In this document: in pieces, positions 1-8,799 of the stretch
Layout: every line of letters begins with the position of its first letter
How positions within the stretch are numbered: position 1 is the first letter of the stretch
Origin: Bacteroidaceae bacterium
GTDB taxonomy: Bacteria > Bacteroidota > Bacteroidia > Bacteroidales > Bacteroidaceae
Direction of reading: 5' to 3'
Length of the DNA stretch: 62,849 nucleotides
Assembly (NCBI GenBank): GCA_024401275.1
Contig: JAKSLJ010000019.1
Span: 1-62,849 of the forward strand
The notes under the pieces: generated by a model
Database searches by the model: none
Seen by the model: the letters and a program-made list of their open reading frames with translations, nothing else
What the model was told of the DNA's origin: nothing
Position numbers and translations under genes: made by a program

Positions 1-1317
1 TTAGTCGATGATGTCGTAACCGAGATATGGAACGAGAGCCTTTGGCACGCGGATGCCTTCTGCTGTCTGATTGTTCTCGAGGAGCGTGGCAACGATACGA
101 GGGAGAGCGAGGGCTGAGCCGTTGAGTGTGTGGCAGAGCTCTGGCTTCTTTGAGTCAGCCTTGCGGTAACGGCACTTGAGGCGATTTGCCTGGTATGTGT
201 CGAAGTTGGAAACTGAAGAAACCTCAAGCCAGCGGCCCTGTGCCTCTGAGTAAACCTCGAAGTCGTAGCAGATGGCTGATGTGAAGCTCTGGTCGCCACC
301 ACAAAGGAGGAGAATACGATATGGGAGTTCAAGCTTCTGGAGAAGTCCTTCTACATGTGCGAGCATCTCCTTGTGGCTTTCCTGTGAATGCTCTGGAGTA
401 TCGATGCGAACGATCTCAATCTTTGAGAACTCGTGGAGACGGTTCAAGCCGCGCACATCCTTGCCGTAAGAACCAGCCTCACGACGGAAACACTGTGTGT
501 AAGCGCAGTTCTTGATAGGGAGTTCCTTCTCGTCGAGGATGACATCGCGATAGATGTTTGTTACTGGAACCTCTGCTGTAGGGATGAGATAGAAATCATC
601 AAGCTCGCAGTGGTACATCTGACCTTCCTTGTCTGGAAGCTGACCAGTGCCGTAGCCAGAAGCAGCGTTTACGACTGTTGGAGGCATGATCTCTGTGTAG
701 CCTGCCTTGTTAGCCTCTGCGAGGAAGAAGTTGATGAGCGCGCGCTGGAGCTGTGCGCCCTTGCCTGTATAGACTGGGAAACCGGCACCTGTGATCTTAA
801 CGCCGAGGTCGAAGTCGATGAGGTTGTACTTCTTAGCGAGTTCCCAGTGTGGGAGCTTAGCCTCTGCATTCTCAGGAATGGCTGTCCAGTTGCCCACAGT
901 GTCGTTCTCGTCGCACTCCTTGAGTGAAGACTTTACAACGCGGTTGTCCTCAGCAGCAGAGCCTTCAGGAACATTGTCGTAAGGGATGTTTGGAATCTGA
1001 CAGAGTGCAGTCACGAGGTCTTTCTCTGCCTGATCCTGCTGAGCCTGGAGTTCCTTAGCAGCTTCCTTGAGTGCTGCAACCTTAGCCTTTGTAGCTTCAG
1101 CCTCTTCCTTCTGACCGTTCTTCATGAGCATGCCAATCTGCTTTGCAAGTTGGTTAGCCTCCTGCTTGTTGGCATCAAGAGCCTGCTGAGCCTCACGACG
1201 CTGACGGTCGATGGCCTGTACATTTTCAATAGCTTCCTTAGCACCCTTGAAGTGCTTCTTCTCAAGACCGGCAATGACGCGGTCTGTTTCTTCGTTGATT
1301 TGTTTGAGTGTTAACAT
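1..1317 (-). CDS. serS: Seryl-tRNA synthetase
   Basis: Charges tRNA-Ser with serine in the cytoplasm (class II aminoacyl-tRNA synthetase). The 438-residue product has the long N-terminal helical arm (about residues 30-105, rich in Lys, Glu, Ala and Gln) that grips the tRNA. The class II core follows: motif 2 around FRREAGSYGKDVRGL and motif 3 around NGSALALPRIVATLLE near residue 400. Length is close to the family norm and the start is ATG, so the gene is complete although its stop codon is the first three bases of the window. It lies downstream of fbp on the same strand, separated by 148 bases containing tandem repeats and no recognisable promoter box, so it may be co-transcribed. Very sure of identity. 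Confidence 0.97.
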   Translation of the reverse strand: MLTLKQINEETDRVIAGLEKKHFKGAKEAIENVQAIDRQRREAQQALDANKQEANQLAKQIGMLMKNGQKEEAEATKAKVAALKEAAKELQAQQDQAEKDLVTALCQIPNIPYDNVPEGSAAEDNRVVKSSLKECDENDTVGNWTAIPENAEAKLPHWELAKKYNLIDFDLGVKITGAGFPVYTGKGAQLQRALINFFLAEANKAGYTEIMPPTVVNAASGYGTGQLPDKEGQMYHCELDDFYLIPTAEVPVTNIYRDVILDEKELPIKNCAYTQCFRREAGSYGKDVRGLNRLHEFSKIEIVRIDTPEHSQESHKEMLAHVEGLLQKLELPYRILLLCGGDQSFTSAICYDFEVYSEAQGRWLEVSSVSNFDTYQANRLKCRYRKADSKKPELCHTLNGSALALPRIVATLLENNQTAEGIRVPKALVPYLGYDIID

Positions 1318-1324
1318 ATCTTTG

Positions 1325-1370
1325 ATTTACTAATTTACAGATTTACTAATTTACAGATTTACAATTTACA
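1325..1370. repeat. 16-bp tandem repeat in serS-fbp spacer
   Basis: Two exact 16-bp copies of ATTTACTAATTTACAG (1325-1340, 1341-1356) are followed by a shortened copy. A related TTTACAATTTACGGA pair occurs at 11031-11060, so this looks like a dispersed intergenic repeat type. Confidence 0.8.
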
Positions 1371-1449
1371 TTTTGGCATTCGCCTAAATCGCCGCAAGAC
1401 CATTTCACGAGCTGACGCTCGAGACACAGGGGCGTTTTGCCATTTAAAG

Positions 1450-1464
1450 TCTCCCTTAGGGAGA
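1450..1464 (-). terminator. Small hairpin just after fbp stop
   Basis: TCTCCC-TTA-GGGAGA forms a 6-bp stem with a 3-nt loop, one base past the fbp stop codon. It lacks a strong T tract on the minus strand, so termination is possible but weak. Confidence 0.4.
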
Positions 1465-1465
1465 T

Positions 1466-3448
1466 TTAGAGGGTCTTTTCCTTAATCATACCGTGGCGAT
1501 AAGCATAGAGAAGCGCCTTGAGGTCTTCAATCTGCTGCTTGAGTTCAACGCCGAGGTCGGTATCGCCTACGAGAAGCCTGTTGCCCGACATTTCGACAAT
1601 CTGTCGCATGGACTTGATGTCTGTTCCGCGTGCTACGGCGTCTTCGGTAGAGGTGAACGCTTCATGCTGCACGAGCTCAAAGCCGCGCGAGTGATAGACC
1701 AAGGTGTAACCTGCTATGCCGGTTTCCTTGTGGTAAGGCTCGGAGAAACCGCCATCGATGACCATGAGCATGCCGTCTGCCTTGACCGGATTCTCGCCTT
1801 TATTGACATGTACTGGCACGTGTCCGTTGATGATGTGGCGGTTTGGTCCCTTGACATCGAACGCATCGAGGATGCTGATGCAGATGTCCTTATTGTTTCG
1901 CAGGCGGAAGTAGTGGCCCTTGCCTTCCGTCCAGACCTCCTTGTCCTTTATGAAATAGCGCTCGAAGGTAGCCATCTTGCTCTTGTTGAAAAGCGTGGAA
2001 TCTTTTCCGCACCAGAGGTAAAGGAAATAGTCGATGGCGTTTTCGCGTGCTTTCTTCGCTGTATCATGCGTAAAAGCAGAGCGGATAATCATGCCTGTCT
2101 GATGGAGAAGTTCCTTGCCGGAGTAGTAGTTTCCGTCTGGCAAAAGCACTTCCTTGAGACTTCCGTCTTCATTAAGCGGAATGGCTGCGTGAAAGAGCAG
2201 GTTGTGATTGCAGATGCTGTACATGCAACCGTGGGAGAGCAACATGCGGATGTGCTTCTGGAGCTTCTCGCTGACACGGAAGGAATGGTGAAGTCGCTTC
2301 ATGAGCTGCTTCTCCTCGCTGGTGAGGGCGGTAGGATTCTCGGGATCGACGGTTGGGAAATTGAACGAGTTCATCTCGTATTCCTTTCCATCAATGCGGC
2401 AGGTCTTATTCTCGAAATTGAGGGCAGCGAGAAGGTTTCTGTCGTCCATTTCCCACTCTGGATGCCTTGCAGCTATCTGTGCCTCCATCTTGAACTGGAT
2501 GATGCTGATAGCCTTGTGCATGAGGGCTGTGAGTCGGACGGTCTTATCGTCGTACTGCGCTTTCTTCTCCTCGTTGGTTATTGGCACGAACTCCAAGCAA
2601 GGGTCGTCGCTGTAGGTGTCCATGGCGAAGGTGGCAAGTGGAAGGAGATTTATGCCGTAGCCGTCCTCGAGTGTCTGAAGATTGGCATAGCGGAGGGAGA
2701 GTCGGATGACATTGCAGATGCACGCCATATTTCCGGCTGACGCGCCCATCCAGAGCACATCATGATTGCCCCACTGTATGTCCCAATTGTGGTAATGCTT
2801 CAGATAGTCAAGAATGAGATGCGCACCTGGTCCGCGGTCAAAGATGTCGCCAAGGATATGGAGGGAGTCGATGGAGAGACGCTGAATGACATTTGCCATG
2901 GCGATGATGCAGTCGGAAGCTCTGCGTGTGGAAATGATTGTCTCGATAATCATGTTCACATAGGCTGTCTTGTCAACATCATTCGTGCGTTCGTGGAGGA
3001 GTTCCTGTATGATATAGGAAAAGTCTTGCGGCAATGACTTGCGCACCTTGGAACGGGTGTATTTGCTTGACACTTCCACCAAGACTTGCACAAGCTGATG
3101 GAGGGTAACATGACACCAGTCGTCGAAGTCGTTCTCCTCTGAGCGCACAATCTCCAGCTTCTCTTCAGGATAGTAGATGAGCGTGCAGAGCTCGCGTTTC
3201 TCGGCTTCGCGCAGTGTATTTCCGAAGATTTCGTTCACCTTACGCTTGATATTACCCGAAGCGTTCTTCAGCACATGCATGAAAGCCTGATGTTCTCCAT
3301 GTAGGTCGGCAAGGTAATGCTCCGTACCTTTAGGCAAATTAAGGATTGCGCTGAGATTTATGATCTCAGTGCTTGCAGCAGCTACCGTCGGGAAAGAACG
3401 GGCGAGAAGCTGCATGTATCTCATGTCTGTTTCTATTCTTTCTTTCAT
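1466..3448 (-). CDS. fbp: Class III fructose-1,6-bisphosphatase
   Basis: Hydrolyses fructose-1,6-bisphosphate to fructose-6-phosphate in gluconeogenesis. The 660-residue length matches the class III enzyme (FBPase_2) of Firmicutes and Bacteroidetes and is about twice that of class I enzymes. It has calcineurin-like metallophosphatase motifs: DLHGEHQAF near residue 48, LHILGDIFDRGPG near residue 197, WGNHDVLWMG near residue 223 and INGHVPVH near residue 540. The ATG start is followed by a normal soluble N-terminus. The gene sits between serS and a glycosyltransferase on the same strand. A long open frame lies antisense to it but is a codon-bias shadow. Very sure of family. Confidence 0.95.
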   Translation of the reverse strand: MKERIETDMRYMQLLARSFPTVAAASTEIINLSAILNLPKGTEHYLADLHGEHQAFMHVLKNASGNIKRKVNEIFGNTLREAEKRELCTLIYYPEEKLEIVRSEENDFDDWCHVTLHQLVQVLVEVSSKYTRSKVRKSLPQDFSYIIQELLHERTNDVDKTAYVNMIIETIISTRRASDCIIAMANVIQRLSIDSLHILGDIFDRGPGAHLILDYLKHYHNWDIQWGNHDVLWMGASAGNMACICNVIRLSLRYANLQTLEDGYGINLLPLATFAMDTYSDDPCLEFVPITNEEKKAQYDDKTVRLTALMHKAISIIQFKMEAQIAARHPEWEMDDRNLLAALNFENKTCRIDGKEYEMNSFNFPTVDPENPTALTSEEKQLMKRLHHSFRVSEKLQKHIRMLLSHGCMYSICNHNLLFHAAIPLNEDGSLKEVLLPDGNYYSGKELLHQTGMIIRSAFTHDTAKKARENAIDYFLYLWCGKDSTLFNKSKMATFERYFIKDKEVWTEGKGHYFRLRNNKDICISILDAFDVKGPNRHIINGHVPVHVNKGENPVKADGMLMVIDGGFSEPYHKETGIAGYTLVYHSRGFELVQHEAFTSTEDAVARGTDIKSMRQIVEMSGNRLLVGDTDLGVELKQQIEDLKALLYAYRHGMIKEKTL

Positions 3449-3483
3449 TTGTTGTTATATTTCACGAGCTTTAATAAATGCAT

Positions 3484-3556
3484 AATTCAGAATGCAGAAT
3501 TCAGAATTATTTTCCGCGTTGCCCAATTCTGCATTCTGCATTCAGCATTCTGCATT
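3484..3556. repeat. AATTCTGCATTCTGCATT inverted heptamer repeat
   Basis: The left arm (3484-3508) is built from AATTCAGAATGCAG and the right arm (3525-3556) from its reverse complement, iterated as ATTCTGC heptamers, so the whole can fold as a hairpin. It starts two bases beyond the stop codon of the neighbouring glycosyltransferase. The same heptamer lies inside the signal-peptide codons of the TPR gene at 52604. Confidence 0.85.
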
Positions 3557-3558
3557 AA

Positions 3559-4752
3559 TCAAGCTTGCACCTGCCAGAGCAGTAGCTTGTCTTTTATGGT
3601 TTGTGTAACCTTATCGTCAAGGGGCTCCATCGGCATAAAGCCTTCTTCAAGCATATAGAAGTCCTTGAGAAGCTGCATCAGTCGCGCTGTATCCTGATGA
3701 ATGTTCATACGAAGGAGCATCACGTTGACCGTATCTTCATCATAATCAGTAAGTTTCAGCTCGCGATAAAGTTCTGCAAGATGGCGCTGAGAGATGGTGT
3801 TGTGAACAATCTCGTACCTTACATTCACCAGCAGCTTGACTATCTTAAGCTCGGCTTCCGTAGCGTGTTCCTCTTTTCCGACAGAGGCGATGAGCGACTT
3901 GCGGGAGAGTGTCTTCAGCGAGAGAAGCGGGTCAAGATTCTTCTTGCTATTGTATATGTAATGCGGCGTATTGTCGGCATATTCCTTAGCACCGGCAGGC
4001 AGGAACGGAAGCAACATGTTGAGGGTGCCTTCGTACTGGGCATGAAGGATGATCTTGCGATAGGAATCGTTGAGTTCGTCTTCATTCTTCAATCGCTCGC
4101 CCATATGCTGCTTGTACATCACGGCTTCACGAAGGAGCATTGCCTCTTTACGGCGCTCTTCATCGGACATGAAGAGATAAGGCTTGCTGTTGGAAAGGGC
4201 GGCGTGGATGTACGAATACTCGCGGCGCATATCTTCCTCCGAGCAATTTGCCGAATAGACGGCGTTAGGGATAGTGACAATATGCTTGTTTGTCTGTATG
4301 TTAGTCTCCTGCGGAGTGTCAACGAGGATGACATCTGCCTGCTCAATGATGCGATTCTGATAAAGCTTCATCTGCAAGCGGCGCTTCAGCTTGGCAATGC
4401 TATGCCATGGCATGAGAAGCTTATGTGTGGAAAGAACCAAAGGACGCTTATAGTACTTTTCGTTCCACTCCACGATGCTCATCATCAGTCGTGACCAGCA
4501 GGAATGTATGTTGAGTATGTCCGGATTCACCTCATCCATGACCCGACGGAAGCGTCTCTTGTTGCGCCAAAGCATCCAGGTGAAGTAAGAGAGATAGTGT
4601 ACATGCACTCCTTCTATCTTGACTTCCTCGTCGGGCTTCGGCATCAGCAGGTGCACCTCGTAGTCCTCGCCAGCTTCGCGAGCCAGAATCTCAAAATATT
4701 CCTTCGGCAAGCGGATAGGGTGAAATTCGTCTATGTAATGGAGAACTTTCAA
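3559..4752 (-). CDS. GT-B-like glycosyltransferase with atypical C-terminal half
   Basis: The N-terminal 165 residues look like the acceptor half of a GT4-type glycosyltransferase: MKVLHYIDEF start, ILNIHSCWSRL near 95, LVLSTHKLLMPW near 130, ADVILVDT near 160 and TIPNAVYS near 180. The C-terminal part (190-397) is Glu- and Leu-rich and mostly helical, and lacks the usual donor-site EGFG/PxxxE-type motif, so a true transferase activity is not certain. The start codon is TTG (CAA on the plus strand at 4750-4752); it is preferred because MKVLHYID is a typical N-terminus for this family. The next gene upstream is a membrane GT2, suggesting a shared envelope-glycan task. The acceptor is unknown. 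Confidence 0.7.
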   Translation of the reverse strand: MKVLHYIDEFHPIRLPKEYFEILAREAGEDYEVHLLMPKPDEEVKIEGVHVHYLSYFTWMLWRNKRRFRRVMDEVNPDILNIHSCWSRLMMSIVEWNEKYYKRPLVLSTHKLLMPWHSIAKLKRRLQMKLYQNRIIEQADVILVDTPQETNIQTNKHIVTIPNAVYSANCSEEDMRREYSYIHAALSNSKPYLFMSDEERRKEAMLLREAVMYKQHMGERLKNEDELNDSYRKIILHAQYEGTLNMLLPFLPAGAKEYADNTPHYIYNSKKNLDPLLSLKTLSRKSLIASVGKEEHATEAELKIVKLLVNVRYEIVHNTISQRHLAELYRELKLTDYDEDTVNVMLLRMNIHQDTARLMQLLKDFYMLEEGFMPMEPLDDKVTQTIKDKLLLWQVQA

Positions 4753-4817
4753 GATTTTGCTGTTTGTTAGTGTTGTGTAATTGACGGTGGGAATTGGTTC
4801 CCATTGTATAGCGAAGG

Positions 4818-6041
4818 CTAATATTTATGGCTTATGAACTCTGATTTGTCTGCCCTCAGATAGTCGAACTTGTAGTAAACTTGCTGCCAAAGCAGATAGA
4901 GTTCAAAGTGTGTCGTGAGCTTCGTTGACAGATTGATGCGGAATCTGCGGAACGATTTCTTCACAAGGAATTCGCGGATTGCGAGTCCGACGAAAAGCAT
5001 TGCCGGTGCTACCGCTGCTGAAATCCACAAGGAATGGATGAGCGAATAGACCATTATGGCAAAAGCTGCGGGGAAAGAAAGGTGGAGAACAGACTGGTCA
5101 AGTGCTACCAGGAGGCGATGCTTCCACTTTCTCTGAAGATGCTTACGGGTTTCCTGAAAGCAACGATGGTAGAGAACGAACTCATGGTTAGAGAATTTGT
5201 CTCTTGAACACCATGCGTCAGGATGGGTTTCCACTGCAACATTCTCCTTTGTTGCATAGGTATTAACGAGGAATTCATACTCGCCGAATGTGAACTTAAG
5301 GTTGCCTTGATAGCCTCTGCCCTTCATGAACATTGACTTTCGGAACATTATGTTTCCACCTGCAGCACTGTAAGGTTCGCCTTGCTCTGCCTGACGCAGA
5401 CAGTAAAGCTGCCAGAGATGACGCTCGAAGCGCTGGAAATCGTCAAAGCGCTTCTCCTTCTTGCTGAAGAACGGCTTGCGATAGTCTGACACGATGGAGT
5501 CTTGTCTGCCTACGGAGAACTTCTCCTGCGCAATGGATGTGTAGCCGAGAACGACATCCTTTCCATAGCAGTTGCGAGCCATGGTGTTCAGCCAATTACG
5601 GGAGTTTGGCTCTGTATGGCAATCGGTGAGCATGATCCACTCAAAACTTGCCGCCTTAACGCCGAGCGTAACAGCAAGTTTCTGCAAACCAACATAGTGG
5701 GAAGAGTCTGGAACATAAGTTGTCTTAAGCCTATGAAGATTAGGCAAACTCTCAAGTTCGTACTTCCAGCTATCGGCTTTAATGGTCTCATTATCAACAA
5801 CAAGCACAACCTCATAATCGCCGTCGTACTCCTGATTGAGGAACGACGCCAACTTCAAAACGGCTAACTCCGGATGGTCGAAAGCAGACACAATGACACT
5901 TATCGGCGGCATCTTAACACCGTCGCTGCCAGTATAGGGACGCGCCTTTCGCAATCGTCTGAAATAAGCAGAGCATAGCGGCAACATGGCTGCTATCGCT
6001 ACGCTTGCTATTATGAGGATTATAGATGTTGTATTCAGCAT
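4818..6041 (-). CDS. Membrane-anchored family 2 glycosyltransferase
   Basis: Predicted processive or envelope GT2 enzyme. A hydrophobic N-terminal segment (about residues 3-22) is followed by a GT-A fold: PPISVIVSAFDHP, EVVLVVDNET, WIMLTDCHTEPNS (DxD-like), then a late AAGGNIMFRKS and FGEYEFLVNTYAT. Two to three hydrophobic segments lie near residues 315-360. I start at the ATG at 6041 (MLNTTSIILI). An 11-codon extension back to a TTG at 6074 would be encoded by the AATTATCAATT repeat between this gene and lysA and is unlikely to be translated. The product is 407 residues. Substrate unknown. Confidence 0.8.
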   Translation of the reverse strand: MLNTTSIILIIASVAIAAMLPLCSAYFRRLRKARPYTGSDGVKMPPISVIVSAFDHPELAVLKLASFLNQEYDGDYEVVLVVDNETIKADSWKYELESLPNLHRLKTTYVPDSSHYVGLQKLAVTLGVKAASFEWIMLTDCHTEPNSRNWLNTMARNCYGKDVVLGYTSIAQEKFSVGRQDSIVSDYRKPFFSKKEKRFDDFQRFERHLWQLYCLRQAEQGEPYSAAGGNIMFRKSMFMKGRGYQGNLKFTFGEYEFLVNTYATKENVAVETHPDAWCSRDKFSNHEFVLYHRCFQETRKHLQRKWKHRLLVALDQSVLHLSFPAAFAIMVYSLIHSLWISAAVAPAMLFVGLAIREFLVKKSFRRFRINLSTKLTTHFELYLLWQQVYYKFDYLRADKSEFISHKY

Positions 6042-6049
6042 ATAAAACG

Positions 6050-6103
6050 GATAATTGATAAAAGATTTTCTCAATTATCAATTTTCAATTATCAATTACA
6101 TTT
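6050..6103. repeat. AATTATCAATT repeat after lysA
   Basis: Several copies of AATTATCAATT/AATTGATAATT lie between lysA (stop three bases away) and the GT2 start. The same family occurs at 28756-28796 and 47441-47500. It can create false upstream starts. Confidence 0.8.
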
Positions 6104-6106
6104 ATG

Positions 6107-7258
6107 TTAAAGTTCGTCTATCATGAAGCCTTTTGGAAGCTGACGGCAGTTGTAGCGTGAAGCCATGATCTCGCCGTAAGCTCCGGCAGAACGCATTGCG
6201 ATAAGGTCGTGACGCTTTGACTTGTTGAGCATTCGGCCCTTACCGAAGACATCGCTTGACTCGCAGATAGGACCAACTACGTCGTAAGCCTCTTCTGGTT
6301 CGTCGCTTGAGATGTTCTCAATCTTGTGATAAGCGTCGTAGAGAGCAGGACGGATAAGGTCTGTCATTCCGGCATCAACGATGAGGAACTTCTTTGCCAC
6401 GCCTTCTTTAATATATAATGTACGCGTGATAAGAGAACCCATCTGAGCTACTACGGCACGACCGAGCTCGAAATGGAGAGTCTGACCTTCACGAAGCTTC
6501 AAGCCTTCAGCGTATGTTGCGAAGAAATCCTTGAAATTTGGAATTGGATTCTCGTCCGGATTCTGATAATCAATACCCAATCCGCCGCCGACATTGATGC
6601 TCTGAACCTTTATGCCTTCTGCTTCAAGCTGATCCTGAAGCTCGTTGATGCGCTCGCAGAGAGCCTTGAAATCGTCCATCTCAAGAATCTGAGAACCGAT
6701 GTGGAAGTGAAGTCCTGTGAACTTGACATTCTCCATTTCCTCAGCTTTCTTGATGGCAGGAATCATGTCGCGCATAGCGATACCGAACTTGTTTTCAGCA
6801 AGACCAGTAGTGATGTTTGCATGAGTGTGAGCGCCAACCTCTGGGTTGATGCGGAAAGCAACAGTTGCAACTTCGCCAAGCTGTCCTGCAATCTCGTTGA
6901 TGACTTCAAGTTCAGCCACACTTTCTACATTGAAGCAAGAAATTCCCACGTTAAGACCGAGCTCAATCTCCCAGTCGCTCTTACCTACGCCGGCATAGAC
7001 AATCTTGTCTTCTGGGAAACCTGCAGCAACGGCAGCCATGATTTCGCCACCGCTTACGCAGTCAGCACCGAGACCAGCTTGAGCGATGATGCCGAGCACT
7101 TTCTTGTTTGCATTCGCCTTTACTGCGTAGTGAACGCAGAAGTTCTTGTATTTGCCGGCTTCTTCGTTGATAGTCTTGAGAGTTTCACGGAGAAGGTCAG
7201 CATCGTAGATATAGAAAGGTGTTTCTAATTGTTCGAGTTTTTGGATTGGGAGAGTCAT
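6107..7258 (-). CDS. lysA: Diaminopimelate decarboxylase
   Basis: Decarboxylates meso-diaminopimelate to L-lysine, the last step of lysine synthesis. Fold III PLP enzyme of 383 residues. The PLP-binding lysine is K47 in HYAVKANANKK; HFHIGSQI and GGGLGIDY hold the phosphate-binding and barrel motifs, and CESSDVFGKGR near residue 330 carries the cysteine that reaches the partner active site. The ATG at 7258 is the only sensible start. lysC lies upstream on the same strand with 186 bases of repeat DNA between, so the two form a lysine-pathway pair. Length is slightly below that of E. coli LysA but normal for Bacteroidetes. Confidence 0.95.
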   Translation of the reverse strand: MTLPIQKLEQLETPFYIYDADLLRETLKTINEEAGKYKNFCVHYAVKANANKKVLGIIAQAGLGADCVSGGEIMAAVAAGFPEDKIVYAGVGKSDWEIELGLNVGISCFNVESVAELEVINEIAGQLGEVATVAFRINPEVGAHTHANITTGLAENKFGIAMRDMIPAIKKAEEMENVKFTGLHFHIGSQILEMDDFKALCERINELQDQLEAEGIKVQSINVGGGLGIDYQNPDENPIPNFKDFFATYAEGLKLREGQTLHFELGRAVVAQMGSLITRTLYIKEGVAKKFLIVDAGMTDLIRPALYDAYHKIENISSDEPEEAYDVVGPICESSDVFGKGRMLNKSKRHDLIAMRSAGAYGEIMASRYNCRQLPKGFMIDEL

Positions 7259-7292
7259 AGTTGTGTTGGTTTTTGTGTTGGGGATTTTTGAG

Positions 7293-7312
7293 CCCGGCGG
7301 AAAACCGCCGGG
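7293..7312. repeat. Perfect 8-bp GC-rich hairpin CCCGGCGG/CCGCCGGG
   Basis: CCCGGCGG-AAAA-CCGCCGGG forms a perfect 8-bp stem with a 4-nt loop, 34 bases before the lysA ATG. There is no T tract on either strand. A similar 8-bp stem, CCCCGCCG-ACAA-CGGCGGGG, lies between hisA and hisF. It may be an mRNA processing or stability signal within the lysC-lysA transcript. Confidence 0.6.
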
Positions 7313-7344
7313 AACTGTAGCTTCTTGCTATGAGAGTTGTGATT

Positions 7345-7464
7345 CTTCTTTAGAAGAGGGATACCTTTCTTCTTTGGGAAGAGGGTTACCGTTTCTTCTT
7401 TGGGAAGTGGAGTGGCTATTCTTCTTTGGAAGAGGGGTGCGATTTTACTTTGCGAAGAGAGTTG
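7345..7464. repeat. Five-copy tandem repeat running into the lysC 3' end
   Basis: Five imperfect copies anchored on CTTCTTTGGGAAG begin at about 7345, 7369, 7395, 7421 and 7445 (period 24-26 bp). The last copy contains the lysC stop codon and its final codons, so the array looks like repeated duplication of the gene's 3' end followed by decay. Each unit is itself a short dyad (CTTC...GAAG). Confidence 0.75.
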
Positions 7465-8764
7465 CACTAAGGCTCTGGAGAGCGCGCTTCTTGTCAACCT
7501 CCTGGATGAGGAATGAGATGTTGAAGTTTGAACCGCCGTAAGAAACCATGCGAACCGGAATGTCCTTCATAGCGTCTGTAGCGAGAGTCTCAAAGCCGAC
7601 ATTGTTCCACTCAAGGTCGCCGACAACGCAGATGATACACATGTTTGCGTCAACGGTAACTGTTCCGTACTTCTTGAGTTCGTCAACAATCTTGCCAAGG
7701 TGTGTGTTGTTGTCGATGCTTACAGAAACGCCAACCTCGCTTGTTGTTATCATGTCGATAGGAGTGTTGTAACGCTCGAAAGTCTCGAATATCTTGCGGA
7801 GGAACCCTGAAGCTAGAAGCATACGGCTACTCTTGATCTTAATGGCTGTGATATTATCCTTTGCAGCAACAGCCTTGATCTTACCACGCTGAAGGTCGTT
7901 GTTGATGATTGTGCCAGGAGCTTCTGGATCCATTGTGTTCTTAAGACGAACAGGAACACCAGCGAACTTAGCTGGCTGAACGCAAGTTGGGTGGAGAATC
8001 TTCGCACCGAAATAAGCCAGTTCTGCAGCTTCTTCAAAGTTGAGCTGAGAAACTGCCTCAGTATTATCAACGAAGCGTGGGTCGTTATTGTGCATGCCAT
8101 CAATGTCTGTCCAGATAACAATCTCTTCAGCCTTGATTGCTGCACCAATGAGAGAAGCTGTATAGTCAGAGCCTCCACGAAGAAGATTGTCAATCTCATC
8201 GTATGCGTTCATGCAGACAAAGCCCTGAGTAATGTAAATCTGATAACCTTCGTTAGCAGCGAGAACGCGGTTTACATTTTCTACAATGTAATGCATGTCT
8301 GGCTCTGCGTTCTTGTCTGTCTTCATGAAATCGAAAGCAGAAAGAAGAACTGCCTTCACGCCACACTCCTTAAGGTAATTAACTACCATGTTTGTAGAAA
8401 GAATCTCACCCTGAGCAACGACCTTCTTTTCCTCTGCACTTGTGAAATGTCCCTTTGTGAAAGAACGAAGGTAAGCGAAACGATCGGCAAGGATTTCGCG
8501 AACTGTCTGCTTTGTTTCTTCCTTGCTGTAAAGCTCGTCAACGTGCTTTGCATACTTGTTCTCAAGCTGACGAATCACCTCGTGAGCTCCTTCAGGATTG
8601 TTGTGGTAAAGGTAGTTTGAGATTTCAACAAGGGAGTTTGTTGTACCAGACATCGCAGACAAAACTACGAATGTTGGTTCTCCGCTTTCTGTAATCAGTT
8701 TTGACACACCCTGCATTCTCTCTGGAGAGCCTACACTTGTGCCACCAAATTTCATTACTTTCAT
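7445..8764 (-). CDS. lysC: Aspartate kinase (monofunctional)
   Basis: Phosphorylates aspartate, the first step to lysine, threonine, methionine and diaminopimelate. The 439-residue protein starts with the ATP-binding KFGGTSVGS (residues 5-13), has RGGSDYTASLIGAAI near residue 197 and WTDIDGMHNNDPR near 220, and ends with two ACT-type regulatory repeats (AIKIKSSRMLLASGFL around 305 and ICVVGDLEWNNVG around 380). No homoserine dehydrogenase domain follows, so this is not the fused ThrA type. ATG start. It lies upstream of lysA on the same strand. The ACT domains imply feedback control by an amino acid end product, probably lysine, which is inferred from context. A tandem repeat overlaps the last codons and stop. 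Confidence 0.93.
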   Translation of the reverse strand: MKVMKFGGTSVGSPERMQGVSKLITESGEPTFVVLSAMSGTTNSLVEISNYLYHNNPEGAHEVIRQLENKYAKHVDELYSKEETKQTVREILADRFAYLRSFTKGHFTSAEEKKVVAQGEILSTNMVVNYLKECGVKAVLLSAFDFMKTDKNAEPDMHYIVENVNRVLAANEGYQIYITQGFVCMNAYDEIDNLLRGGSDYTASLIGAAIKAEEIVIWTDIDGMHNNDPRFVDNTEAVSQLNFEEAAELAYFGAKILHPTCVQPAKFAGVPVRLKNTMDPEAPGTIINNDLQRGKIKAVAAKDNITAIKIKSSRMLLASGFLRKIFETFERYNTPIDMITTSEVGVSVSIDNNTHLGKIVDELKKYGTVTVDANMCIICVVGDLEWNNVGFETLATDAMKDIPVRMVSYGGSNFNISFLIQEVDKKRALQSLSATLFAK

Positions 8765-8799
8765 ATGTTGTATAGTTTGTTTTTGGGTTTATGACTAGC

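Noticed and set aside
1493-2740. 415-codon open frame antisense to fbp
   Set aside because: It mirrors the codons of a clearly conserved enzyme and has no family features; a codon-bias shadow.
7293-7312. Rho-independent terminator before lysA
   Set aside because: Strong stem but no T run on either strand, and lysA would be cut off from lysC.
7255-7497. 80-codon minus-strand frame across the lysC repeat
   Set aside because: It is the tandem repeat read in another frame and overlaps lysC.
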